In this document: positions 25,801 through 34,288 of the stretch, piece after piece
Numbering within the stretch: the stretch's first letter is position 1
How the letters are laid out: each line of letters starts with the position of its first letter
NCBI GenBank assembly: GCA_945897915.1
Contig: CAMDGB010000022.1
Span: 1 to 38,109, forward strand
Length of the DNA stretch: 38,109 bases
Reading direction: 5' to 3'
From: Chryseobacterium gleum
Lineage (GTDB): Bacteria > Bacteroidota > Bacteroidia > Flavobacteriales > Flavobacteriaceae
Position numbers and translations under genes: made by a program
Notes under the pieces: generated by a model
Database searches by the model: none
Seen by the model: the letters and a program-made list of their open reading frames with translations, nothing else
Told to the model about the DNA's origin: nothing

Positions 25801-26239
25801 TATGTTGGGCTAAAACTGTTTTCATTTGACCGCTTGCAATTTCAACATTATCTGATAATACTGAAATATCCACTAAAGTAACTCCTGAAAATTCGTGAAG
25901 AACTTTTACTTTAGTAATAAGATTATCTTTTATTTTTGGCAATTGAAAAATTTCGATTGATTTTATTGCTCCGATATAGCCTGTAGAAGCGGGTTCGTTT
26001 TTTAAATAAAACTGATAACCTGTATATAAGGCTACTGATTGTGCCATGTGTTCAATTAATCCCGCTTCTTGAAAAATTTCGTTTTTGGTGAAAATATTTG
26101 ATTCTTCGATTGTAAAACCAGAAGTAATAAAATTTTCGCCAAAAGCGAGTACTTTATGCACCATAACAAATGGAAATTTTTGAGGAATTAATTTTCCAAC
26201 AAAATCTCGGTCTAAAATTGGTAAAACTATATTTTGCAT
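25793..26239 (-). CDS. ApeP-like hotdog dehydratase, second copy (Glu kept, catalytic His missing)
   Basis: 148 residues from the ATG at 26239, which overlaps the DarB stop as TAATG. A longer open frame to 26407 runs inside darB and has no family match. The block LIPQKFPFVMVHKVL corresponds to LPHRYPFLLVDRV in FabZ, with the structural His changed to Gln. The helix AGLIEHMAQSVA keeps Glu63. As in its neighbour, the HFPGxP loop is missing (TKNEIFQEA). The two are tandem paralogues and may pair with different partners for the polyene and the resorcinol acyl chains. Confidence 0.82.
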   Translation of the reverse strand: MQNIVLPILDRDFVGKLIPQKFPFVMVHKVLAFGENFITSGFTIEESNIFTKNEIFQEAGLIEHMAQSVALYTGYQFYLKNEPASTGYIGAIKSIEIFQLPKIKDNLITKVKVLHEFSGVTLVDISVLSDNVEIASGQMKTVLAQHNE

Positions 26240-27372
26240 TAGTACACTGTTAAAAAACAATAAGAATAAGAAAAACGACCGCTCTCTGGAACAGATAGTA
26301 GAATTTTGTCTCCTTTTTTTAAATTTCCAGAATTCATTAACTCTTCTAACATTAAGTAAATTGATGCTGAACCAATGTTTCCAACTTTTTTTAAATTCAT
26401 AAACCAACGCTCCATTGGAATTTCTATGTTTTCTTCTTTCAAAGCAGTATAAAGTCCTTTTACAAAATAATGTGAAGAAACGTGTGGTAAAAAATAAGTT
26501 ATTTCATTTGCGTTACTTTTATTTTTATCTAAAGCTTTTTTCATACTTAAAGCCCCCTTTTGTAAAACATGAGCATCTAAAAGTTTTACATCTTGTTTTA
26601 AAGCAAAAACTGAATCTGACAACCATTCGTTTGCTTTATAATCGCTCCATGGCTTTATATTTCCATCCGCTAATTTATCGCCACCCGCATACATACAAGT
26701 TTCTAATTCGTAAGCATAGGAAAAAGCTTCCATCCATTCTATCTTTAATGAAACCGATCCGTTTGATTTATTTTCTAATAAAAATGCCCCAGCACCATCA
26801 GATAACATCCAACGTAAAAAATCTTTTTTAAAAGCGACGATTGGTTGTTCTTCTAATCTTTTAAGATTGATAATTTCGTTTTCGAATTTTTCAGCTAAAA
26901 ACCAAGATGAAACTCTTTCAGAACCTGTACAAACAGCATTAGAAGTATTTCCTGATTTAACAGATAAATATCCAAATTTTAAGGCATTCATTCCGGCATT
27001 ACAAACTCCTGAAGATGAATTTAATTCAACAGATTGGTTTTGTAATAATCCGTGAACCATTGCTGCATGTGATGGCAAAAGTAAATCTGGCGTTGATGTT
27101 CCACAAGAAAGCAATTCCATACTTTTAGATGTAAATTGTTCATCAAACAATTTTTCAATTGCCATAAAAGTTAAATCTGCATTAGAATGAGTTGGATTTC
27201 CATTTTTATCTAATGCATAGTATCTATTTTCAATTCCATTGCTTCTTAAAACAATTCGTCTTGCTTTTGAAGATTCTTCATTAATTAATCCCAACATACT
27301 CTCCATATCATCATTTGATATAGGATTATTTGGCAAGAATTTACTCGATTTTGTTATATAAACTTCAGACAT
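26239..27372 (-). CDS. darB: DarB-type ketosynthase III (dialkylresorcinol synthase component)
   Basis: 377 residues, KAS III-like thiolase fold. Cys124 in SSSGVCNAGMNA, His297 in FLPHVSSHY and Asn332 in VGNIGSASIY form the Cys-His-Asn triad. It is larger than FabH (about 320), as for DarB. DarB condenses a beta-ketoacyl-ACP with a second ketoacyl unit to give a cyclohexanedione-type product, which DarA oxidises to the resorcinol. The neighbouring darA gene (12 bases away) strongly supports this call. Confidence 0.88.
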   Translation of the reverse strand: MSEVYITKSSKFLPNNPISNDDMESMLGLINEESSKARRIVLRSNGIENRYYALDKNGNPTHSNADLTFMAIEKLFDEQFTSKSMELLSCGTSTPDLLLPSHAAMVHGLLQNQSVELNSSSGVCNAGMNALKFGYLSVKSGNTSNAVCTGSERVSSWFLAEKFENEIINLKRLEEQPIVAFKKDFLRWMLSDGAGAFLLENKSNGSVSLKIEWMEAFSYAYELETCMYAGGDKLADGNIKPWSDYKANEWLSDSVFALKQDVKLLDAHVLQKGALSMKKALDKNKSNANEITYFLPHVSSHYFVKGLYTALKEENIEIPMERWFMNLKKVGNIGSASIYLMLEELMNSGNLKKGDKILLSVPESGRFSYSYCFLTVY

Positions 27373-27384
27373 TATAATTACTGA

Positions 27385-28287
27385 TTATATCTTTTTGTAT
27401 GCGCTTTTTTCATCAGCTATTTTATTAGCTATAAAAGGATATTTTAAAAGGTGCAAGATAAACACAATTGGCGATATTAACCAAATAGCAACCCATAAAT
27501 AAACATTAAAAACTTTCAACCAAGATTTTCTTGATTTTTTTTTATTTATAATGAAATTAGACCAAATTTTGAACATTTTATTAGCTTTTTTATCCATTTC
27601 TACTAAAAAAACTCTAATTTCTACAGCATCTAATTTTAATAATTGATTTTGTAATTCTATAAAATTATTATTTTTAAGTGCTGGTTTAATAACATTTCCA
27701 AATTTAAATGCGTTTTTAATTTCAGTTTCCAAAACACCTGGTTTTGGAAAAATACCTAAATATTTTGTTTTTTCACCAGAAAACATCCAATGAACTATAG
27801 TAATTACACTAATATGATTTATATTTCTATCTACTAATGCAATATTCCCAACTAAATTTGCTTTTAAATCAGTAAGAAGTACTTTCATTTTTTCTTGAGC
27901 TTTCACCCACATATTTCTAGCGCCAATAACTGTAATTACTGGTGTATTTTTGAAAAGCTGTTGAGCGAAAGTGCTTTTAAGAAATGAATTTACTGGTATC
28001 GATGGAGATAAATACCAAACTTGATAACCTAAAATAATTAAGTCGTATTTTTTTTCTAGAATAACATTTGCTGGTGTTTTTATTGGTAAAGGAACTTGTA
28101 AAAATGATTCGGGAAACGCGTCAAAAAAAGCGGTTTTATTCCACGGAAAAGGAAACTCATTCTCCATTTCAATTTTATAGTACGTTACATTAATTTCATC
28201 ATCACTTGAAAATGGGAGCGTAATCGATTCAAGTATTTCTGTAAGTTGACCTGATTGTGAGTAATGAATTACTAAAACATTTTTCAT
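27385..28287 (-). CDS. darA: DarA-type dialkylresorcinol condensing/aromatising enzyme
   Basis: 300 residues. The N-terminal 170 residues are flavodoxin-like: VLVIHYSQSGQLTEIL (FMN phosphate loop) and IILGYQVWYLSPSIPV. The C-terminal third has a positively charged stretch (NKKKSRKSWLK) followed by one long hydrophobic segment at about 260-285, suggesting membrane attachment. This matches, from memory, DarA proteins of dialkylresorcinol loci, which aromatise the DarB product. Adjacent to darB in the usual order. Confidence 0.85.
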   Translation of the reverse strand: MKNVLVIHYSQSGQLTEILESITLPFSSDDEINVTYYKIEMENEFPFPWNKTAFFDAFPESFLQVPLPIKTPANVILEKKYDLIILGYQVWYLSPSIPVNSFLKSTFAQQLFKNTPVITVIGARNMWVKAQEKMKVLLTDLKANLVGNIALVDRNINHISVITIVHWMFSGEKTKYLGIFPKPGVLETEIKNAFKFGNVIKPALKNNNFIELQNQLLKLDAVEIRVFLVEMDKKANKMFKIWSNFIINKKKSRKSWLKVFNVYLWVAIWLISPIVFILHLLKYPFIANKIADEKSAYKKI

Positions 28288-28297
28288 ATAGATAGTC

Positions 28298-29953
28298 TTA
28301 ACTTTGCTTAATTTCCTTAAAATTTCTTACTTTATCTTCTCTTTTCTTTTTTATAAATTCACTCCAAGTAGAATTGTCTTCTGCATCATAAATTTTAATT
28401 TTCTGCGAATCATCTTTAATCAATAAATCATCTGATTTACAATTTAAAATTTGAGCTGCAGTCTCTAAACCCGAATAAGTTGCTCCCGTTACACCATGTG
28501 ATAAAGTGCTGGCACCACATAAATATAAATTTTCAATTTCTGTCTTATTTTTATACGAAAACGGCCCTACTTGATTTAATGTTTTGTTCGTTCCGTAAAC
28601 ATTTCCATTTGTAGAATTAATATAAAACTGATTTGTTTTTGGCGTTCCTAATTCTACCTGAACGATATGATTTCTTAATTCAGGAATTAATTCTTCCAAA
28701 TTATTTAAAAACTTTTCAATGATTTTTTTCTTAAATATTTCGTATGCTTCTGAATGATAGTTTTCCGAATTATTAAAATCTTTAAAACTATCATAATTCA
28801 CATAAGTGACAATTTCAAAGTTATGATATTTACCGTTAAAACTAACGGGATCTTTTAAGGTCGTACAACTTATAAAAAGTGCAGGAAATTTTTCACCTTC
28901 AATAATATTTCCTTCAGTTAATTCAGTAAAATGTTCATCAATATTTTCATTTTCAAATTTCCAAATATTTCCAGAATCGATACCATATTTTGTAACGTCT
29001 ATCTCTACTGTTAGAAACATGATTAGCGATGTAACTGAATATTTAGTTTTTGAAAGTTTTTTGCTTAATTTTTTACTAATATTTTCTTCACCAACAAGTT
29101 TTAAATATGTAATTGACGGATCAGCATTAGAAACAATTATATCTGCAAAAATAGATTCACCTGATGCTAAAACAACACCTTTTGCTTTGTTATTTTCTAC
29201 AATAATTTTATTCACCTTTTGGCTGACTCTAATTTCCCCATTACAACTTTTAATTTTATTCGTCATCGCTTTCACAATGCTACTTCCGCCGCCCATAGGA
29301 TAAAATCCCCCATCAAAATAATGATTCATAACAGAACAGTGCACAGGGAAACAAGCTTGCGAAGGCGGAACACCGTGATCCCCACATTGCGAATTAAGAA
29401 TAGCTTTTAGTATTGGGTCTTTAATGTGCCAACCAATAACACGTTTTAAACTAAATAGAGAAAATTTTCCAAAATTTTTTGTTCGAAAAGGAACTGTAAT
29501 TTTTTGCCAAAAACCTATTAATTTAGGCATTAATTGAAGTTCATTGTTAACTTTTTGAATTAAAGATAAATATTTTTTGATATTTTTTTCTTCTTTTGGA
29601 AATGTGGCAATTAATTTATTTTGAAGATTATCAAATCCAGCAGGTAAATCAAATCTTTGATTGCCAATTAAACAATGATCATATCCATTTTTATTCATTC
29701 TAAAAAAAGTCAAATCATTTGCAATTCCTAAACCTTTATATAGTTCATTTGTAGATAGTCCTTCATCTAATAATCCGATGTAGTGAACTCCAGGGCTAAA
29801 TCGCTGACTATTAAGCGTAAAAGTATGACACCAACCACCAGGAACATAGTGTTGTTCTAACACTAAAACTTTTTGTCCACTACGTGCTAAACACAAAGCT
29901 GTAGATAAACCTCCAGCACCAGAACCGATAATAATTGTATCAAATTTTTCCAT
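28298..29953 (-). CDS. CrtI/RetSat-like FAD-dependent oxidoreductase (second)
   Basis: 551 residues. N-terminal FAD motif IGSGAGGLSTA (9-19) followed by VLEQHYVPGGWCHTF; C-terminal motif LYLCGASTLSHGVTG. Same family as the protein at 7234 but about 45 residues longer, mostly a polar C-terminal tail (residues 510-551). Two such enzymes in one cluster suggest distinct oxidative steps, for instance on the polyene and on the resorcinol part. The true reaction is not deducible from sequence. Confidence 0.87.
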   Translation of the reverse strand: MEKFDTIIIGSGAGGLSTALCLARSGQKVLVLEQHYVPGGWCHTFTLNSQRFSPGVHYIGLLDEGLSTNELYKGLGIANDLTFFRMNKNGYDHCLIGNQRFDLPAGFDNLQNKLIATFPKEEKNIKKYLSLIQKVNNELQLMPKLIGFWQKITVPFRTKNFGKFSLFSLKRVIGWHIKDPILKAILNSQCGDHGVPPSQACFPVHCSVMNHYFDGGFYPMGGGSSIVKAMTNKIKSCNGEIRVSQKVNKIIVENNKAKGVVLASGESIFADIIVSNADPSITYLKLVGEENISKKLSKKLSKTKYSVTSLIMFLTVEIDVTKYGIDSGNIWKFENENIDEHFTELTEGNIIEGEKFPALFISCTTLKDPVSFNGKYHNFEIVTYVNYDSFKDFNNSENYHSEAYEIFKKKIIEKFLNNLEELIPELRNHIVQVELGTPKTNQFYINSTNGNVYGTNKTLNQVGPFSYKNKTEIENLYLCGASTLSHGVTGATYSGLETAAQILNCKSDDLLIKDDSQKIKIYDAEDNSTWSEFIKKKREDKVRNFKEIKQS

Positions 29954-30010
29954 TATTCCTAATATAGCAACAACTGAAAATTACAATTCTGCTTTTTAAA
30001 TTTTATTTAT

Positions 30011-30880
30011 TTACTTCCAAAAATCAAAATAATTAAACCATTGCAAAGGATATTTTTTAATCATTCCTTCTAAATTTTCTGTATAAGCTTTTAGCAACGC
30101 TTTTTCATCACGATGTTTTGCATTAGCTTTTCTAGCATATAAATGATAATGCAAATTAGCTTCTTTCATTACATAAACAAAAATTACAGGAACATTTAAT
30201 CTTGAAGCTATTAAAATTGGCCCCGATGGAAAACTTGCTGTTTCACCTAATAATTCTTCTCTCATTACTTTAGATCCTAGAAAATATCTATCACCTGTAA
30301 AACAAACTAATTCATTATTTGCTAATGCATTATTAATTTCAAAAATATGTGATAAATCATCTTGAATAATAATAAACTTAATAGAAGATTTTTGGGTAAC
30401 AGAATCTAAATATTGTTTAATTTCTGAGTGTTCTCTATCTGTAGTAACTAAATTAATTTGACATGCAAAGTTAATATCCCCAAAAAAATGTTCGGCAATT
30501 TCAAAGTTACCAATATGAGCACTAATAAGTATTCCGCCTTTTTTTTCAGCTTGTAAATTATTTAAAATTTCAATTCCATCAAATTCGTATGTGAATTTTT
30601 TTCTTAATCCAGCTGATATCGCAATTTTATCAATTATAGTTTGTCCGAAAGTAAAATAACTTTTGAACACCATAATTTTGGATTTGAAATAAGTGTAATG
30701 TAGCCTGTTATGGAAAAAATAAAATATTTGTTTGTTGCTTTCTTTTAGGAATATAAAATAATAAAAAGCTACAAAAACTAAAACAGAATAAGCTGTTTTA
30801 ATTCCGAGCTTTTTTATACAAAAAACGAATATTCTATATCCAAGTACAGTGCCTTTAGATTTTCCATCCCACTGAATCAT
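30011..30880 (-). CDS. LpxL/HtrB-family lysophospholipid-type acyltransferase
   Basis: 289 residues. A hydrophobic segment at about 28-46 anchors it to the inner membrane. The catalytic HX4E motif is HIGNFE (His122, Glu127) in ISAHIGNFEIAEH, followed by FTGDRYFLG and FPSGPILIASRLNVPVIFVY, normal for the family. Housekeeping LpxL acylates lipid A; cluster-encoded relatives are thought to acylate pigment intermediates from acyl-ACP. It directly follows the ACP gene by 6 bases, fitting an ACP-dependent acyl transfer. Confidence 0.87.
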   Translation of the reverse strand: MIQWDGKSKGTVLGYRIFVFCIKKLGIKTAYSVLVFVAFYYFIFLKESNKQIFYFFHNRLHYTYFKSKIMVFKSYFTFGQTIIDKIAISAGLRKKFTYEFDGIEILNNLQAEKKGGILISAHIGNFEIAEHFFGDINFACQINLVTTDREHSEIKQYLDSVTQKSSIKFIIIQDDLSHIFEINNALANNELVCFTGDRYFLGSKVMREELLGETASFPSGPILIASRLNVPVIFVYVMKEANLHYHLYARKANAKHRDEKALLKAYTENLEGMIKKYPLQWFNYFDFWK

Positions 30881-30886
30881 GATATT

Positions 30887-31141
30887 TTAATTATTAGCGT
30901 TTTGTGTTTTAGTTTCAATTAAGTTATAAAAGTCTTGAAAAGAAGCAATCCCTATAAAATCGGCTTCCCCTAACTTAACTCCAAAATTCGATTCAATAGA
31001 AACCACTAAATCTACATAATCTAAACTATCTAAACCAAGAGTATCTTTTAAATTTAATTCAGGGGAAATTACATCACCATCAACCTCAAACTCATCAACA
31101 AAAATTTCATTTACTTTTTCAATAATATTTTCTATTAACAT
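30887..31141 (-). CDS. Acyl carrier protein (ACP 2)
   Basis: 84 residues, acidic. Ser39 in LGLDSLDYVDLVV is the phosphopantetheine site. Lies between a ketosynthase (7 bases away) and the LpxL-like acyltransferase, so it probably carries the acyl chain made by that ketosynthase and FabG, then hands it to the acyltransferase or DarB. Confidence 0.93.
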   Translation of the reverse strand: MLIENIIEKVNEIFVDEFEVDGDVISPELNLKDTLGLDSLDYVDLVVSIESNFGVKLGEADFIGIASFQDFYNLIETKTQNANN

Positions 31142-31148
31142 ATTCTGT

Positions 31149-32375
31149 TTAAACTTTATATTTTTTAACTACAATTGCTGAATTTGTCCCACCAAATCCA
31201 AAAGAATTTGACAAATATACATCAAATTTCTTATTTATTGTTTTGGAAACAATATTTAATTTTTTTGAATCTTCATCAGGGTTTTCATAGTTAATATTTG
31301 GCGCTATAAAATCATTTAACATCATAATTGTTGAGTAAATTATTTCACTTGCTCCTGCCATCCAACACTCGTGACCTGTCATGGATTTTGTTGAGCTTAC
31401 ATATGGTCCATTTTCTCCAAATACTTCTAAAATAGCTTTAGCTTCATTAGCGTCGCCTAAAGGTGTTGATGTCGCATGAGCGTTTATGTATCCTATTTCA
31501 GAAGGTTGAATATTAGCTTGATCCAATGCTCTTTTCATAGCAGTAGCTGGCCCCTCTACATTTGGTGTTGAAATATGTCCCCCATTTGAAGAAAATCCGT
31601 AACCAATAATTTCTGCTAAAATTGTCGCACCTCTTTTTACAGCAGATTCATAACTTTCAATAATTAATGTTGCACCACCACCACTAGGCACTAAACCATT
31701 TCTATTCGCGTCAAATGGTCTTGATGCCTTTGAAGGATTGGCTTCACTAGGAGAAAAAACGCCTAATCCATCAAAACTTGACATTGCATATTTATTAATT
31801 TCTTGAGATCCTCCACTAATTACAATATCTTGGAGTCCGCTTTTAATTAGAAGATAAGCCAACCCGATAGAATGTGAACCACTTGCACATGCAGCACTAA
31901 TTGTCATATTTACACCACGCAATCTAAAAATTGTAGATAAATTCATGGTAATTGTTGAATTCATTGACTTAAAAATAGCCCCCGAACCAATTAAAGCTGT
32001 ATCTTTTTTATCTCTAACGATATCAATTGCGTCAATTATTGCTTTTGAAACACTATCATTTCCATAAAGAATCCCAACTTCATTTTCATCAAAAAAAGCA
32101 TCATTAATTTTTGCGTTTTTTAATGCCTCAAGAGTTGATAGATATGCATATTCTGTTTCTTCTCCAATACTAATTCTTTGTCTTCTACTTAAATAATTTT
32201 TTAAATCTGGTCTTAAGACTGATCCAGTAAGTGCCGATTGAAAGCCAAATTCTTTTCTTTCTTTGTCAAATATAATTCCCGATTTGCCTTCGAATAAAGA
32301 TTGCTTTACTTCTTCAATGGAAGTTCCAATACAAGAATAAATTCCCATTCCGGTTATAACAACTCTTCTGTCCAT
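31149..32375 (-). CDS. Beta-ketoacyl-ACP synthase (FabB/FabF type, third KS)
   Basis: 408 residues starting MDRRVVITGMGIYSCIGTS, an exact fold start. Cys163 in SAACASGSHS, His in INAHATSTPLGD, His in SMTGHECWMAG: full Cys-His-His triad. Grouped with ACP 2 and FabG, it may make the saturated acyl chains for the dialkylresorcinol or extend the polyene. Confidence 0.92.
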   Translation of the reverse strand: MDRRVVITGMGIYSCIGTSIEEVKQSLFEGKSGIIFDKERKEFGFQSALTGSVLRPDLKNYLSRRQRISIGEETEYAYLSTLEALKNAKINDAFFDENEVGILYGNDSVSKAIIDAIDIVRDKKDTALIGSGAIFKSMNSTITMNLSTIFRLRGVNMTISAACASGSHSIGLAYLLIKSGLQDIVISGGSQEINKYAMSSFDGLGVFSPSEANPSKASRPFDANRNGLVPSGGGATLIIESYESAVKRGATILAEIIGYGFSSNGGHISTPNVEGPATAMKRALDQANIQPSEIGYINAHATSTPLGDANEAKAILEVFGENGPYVSSTKSMTGHECWMAGASEIIYSTIMMLNDFIAPNINYENPDEDSKKLNIVSKTINKKFDVYLSNSFGFGGTNSAIVVKKYKV

Positions 32376-32385
32376 AAATTATTTA

Positions 32386-33117
32386 TTAAGAATAAATACC
32401 TCCATTAATATTGATTACTTCACCTGTAATGTAACTTGCTTTTTTTGAGGTTAAAAAACCAACTAATTCAGCTACTTCTTCAGCTTCTCCAAAACGATTT
32501 ACAGGAATCATTTTAACCAATTCCTTTTCATCTAATTCGCTTGTCATATCTGTTCTAATAAATCCAGGCGCTACTGCATTTACTGTAATGTTCCTTTTTG
32601 CAACTTCTTGAGCTAACGCTTTAGTAGCTGCAACTACTGCTCCTTTTGCTGCAGAATAATTGGTTTGTCCAGGAGTTCCTTTTACGCCAGAAACCGATAC
32701 CATATTTACTATTCTACCATATTTATTGCGTAACATATTTTTAATAAAAAAATTAGTAACGTTAAAAAATCCATTTAAACTAGTACTAATAACATTATTC
32801 CAATCTTCATAGGTCATCCACATAAATAAACCATCTTTAGTGATTCCAGCATTATTTACAATTACTTCCACAATTGCATTAGGATTTGCTTCTTGCCAAT
32901 TTGTTAATACTTCGTTTACTTCGTTTACATCTGAAACATTAAATTTAATTATTTCTCCTGTTGAACCATTTAATTTTACTGATTCTAAAGTTTTGTTTGC
33001 CGCTTCAATATTTGATTGATAATTAATCAAAATATGGTGTTCTTTTGACTCTGCTAATTTTTTACAAATAGCACTTCCAATTCCTCTTGATCCGCCAGTT
33101 ACTAATACACACTTCAT
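32386..33117 (-). CDS. fabG: 3-oxoacyl-ACP reductase (FabG type)
   Basis: 243 residues, classical short-chain dehydrogenase. Cofactor loop TGGSRGIGSAI (7-17), NNAG (88-91), and catalytic Ser141, Tyr154, Lys158 in SVSGVKGTPGQTNYSAAKGA. It is the only ketoreductase in the window, so it must reduce the beta-keto groups for every chain-building step unless the housekeeping FabG helps. NADPH-dependent, cytosolic. Confidence 0.93.
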   Translation of the reverse strand: MKCVLVTGGSRGIGSAICKKLAESKEHHILINYQSNIEAANKTLESVKLNGSTGEIIKFNVSDVNEVNEVLTNWQEANPNAIVEVIVNNAGITKDGLFMWMTYEDWNNVISTSLNGFFNVTNFFIKNMLRNKYGRIVNMVSVSGVKGTPGQTNYSAAKGAVVAATKALAQEVAKRNITVNAVAPGFIRTDMTSELDEKELVKMIPVNRFGEAEEVAELVGFLTSKKASYITGEVININGGIYS

Positions 33118-33123
33118 ATTTTC

Positions 33124-34233
33124 TTATTGAAATAATTCAACATTTTCAAACCATTTATCACCTAATAAATTACCTTCTTTGGTTATAAAACCCCATTTTT
33201 CTTTATATTTTACCCTAGCAATTCCATTAATAAATCCCTTTTCATTATCTTTAAATATTGATGCAAATCCAACTGCAGTTATTTGATAATTAGCTGATAT
33301 TAATAATTTTCCTTTTTCATCAATAAATCCCCATTCTTTAAATTTTACAGGGGCTAATCCATCATTACTAAAAATTTCAGCATCCTCAAATTTCAAATCA
33401 ATAATTTTTTCGCCTTTCAAATTTATATATCCCCATTTTTTGTTTAATAAAACAGGGGCTAAATTTTTATTAAATGCTTTAGCTTTTTCATATGCTGGTT
33501 CAATAATCCAATTTCCATTTAAATCAATAAATCCAATTTTATTATTTTTTCTAGCATAAGTAACATCTTGATAAAGAAAATCCCATATTTTATCTACCCC
33601 ATCTATTGCTTGAAATTTGTTTGAGATTACCAACCCAAAAGCATTATCTGTACGTGCCCATGTTATGTTTTTGTAATAATTTCCAATTTCGTCATAAATA
33701 GTTTTAACAACCAATTTTCCATTTATGTCAATTATACCCCATTTTTCGTTTTGTTTTACTCTAGCAAAACCATTTTCAAATGATTTTATTACTTGATAGG
33801 TTGGAGCAACAATAATTTCTCCTTTTGGATTGATTAGCCCAACTTTTTCAGCAATTTTAATAAATGCAATACCATCTTCAAAATCGTAAACTTTGTCGGA
33901 AAAAGGCATTTTTAATACTAAACCTTCCTTATTTATATAAAACCAGCTTTTGTTTTTTTCAACAACACAAATTCCACTATTAAAGTATTTTACATTTGAA
34001 AAATTAGGTGCAATTACCATTTCTCCTTTTACATTAATAAATCCCCATTTACCATCAATTTCAACAGCCGCTAAACCGTCAGAAAAATTTTTAGCTTTTT
34101 TATATTTTGGATCTATACTAAATTTTCCTGTTCTAGAAATATAACCAAATTTATCATTTTGTCTAACAAGCGCTAATTCTTGAGCAAAAAAAACTTGACT
34201 AAATATGAGTAATAATAAAAGTATGTTTTTCAT
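33124..34233 (-). CDS. Secreted WG-repeat protein
   Basis: 369 residues with a signal peptide (MKNILLLLLIFSQVFFA, cut before QEL). The rest is about ten WG repeats of roughly 30-35 residues, e.g. KWGFINVKGEMVIAPNF, KWGIIDINGKLV, KWGYINLKGEKII, EWGFIDEKGKLL. WG repeats form beta-structured scaffolds; no enzyme motif is seen. It sits between the ammonia-lyase (55-base gap) and fabG. A periplasmic or surface scaffold for pigment placement is speculative; it could simply be a co-transcribed passenger. Confidence 0.85.
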   Translation of the reverse strand: MKNILLLLLIFSQVFFAQELALVRQNDKFGYISRTGKFSIDPKYKKAKNFSDGLAAVEIDGKWGFINVKGEMVIAPNFSNVKYFNSGICVVEKNKSWFYINKEGLVLKMPFSDKVYDFEDGIAFIKIAEKVGLINPKGEIIVAPTYQVIKSFENGFARVKQNEKWGIIDINGKLVVKTIYDEIGNYYKNITWARTDNAFGLVISNKFQAIDGVDKIWDFLYQDVTYARKNNKIGFIDLNGNWIIEPAYEKAKAFNKNLAPVLLNKKWGYINLKGEKIIDLKFEDAEIFSNDGLAPVKFKEWGFIDEKGKLLISANYQITAVGFASIFKDNEKGFINGIARVKYKEKWGFITKEGNLLGDKWFENVELFQ

Positions 34234-34288
34234 TTTTTGTATATTAGAATTGTAAGCAATTTAACCTTTTATATTTATAACAAAAAAT

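Noticed and set aside
26240..26407. Longer N-terminus for the dehydratase at 25793
   Set aside because: The extra 56 residues lie wholly within darB in another frame and match no dehydratase; the TAATG overlap gives a natural start at 26239.
34248..34261. Hairpin AATTG-TAAG-CAATT between tal and the WG-repeat gene
   Set aside because: Only 5 AT-rich pairs and no T-run; too weak to call a terminator.
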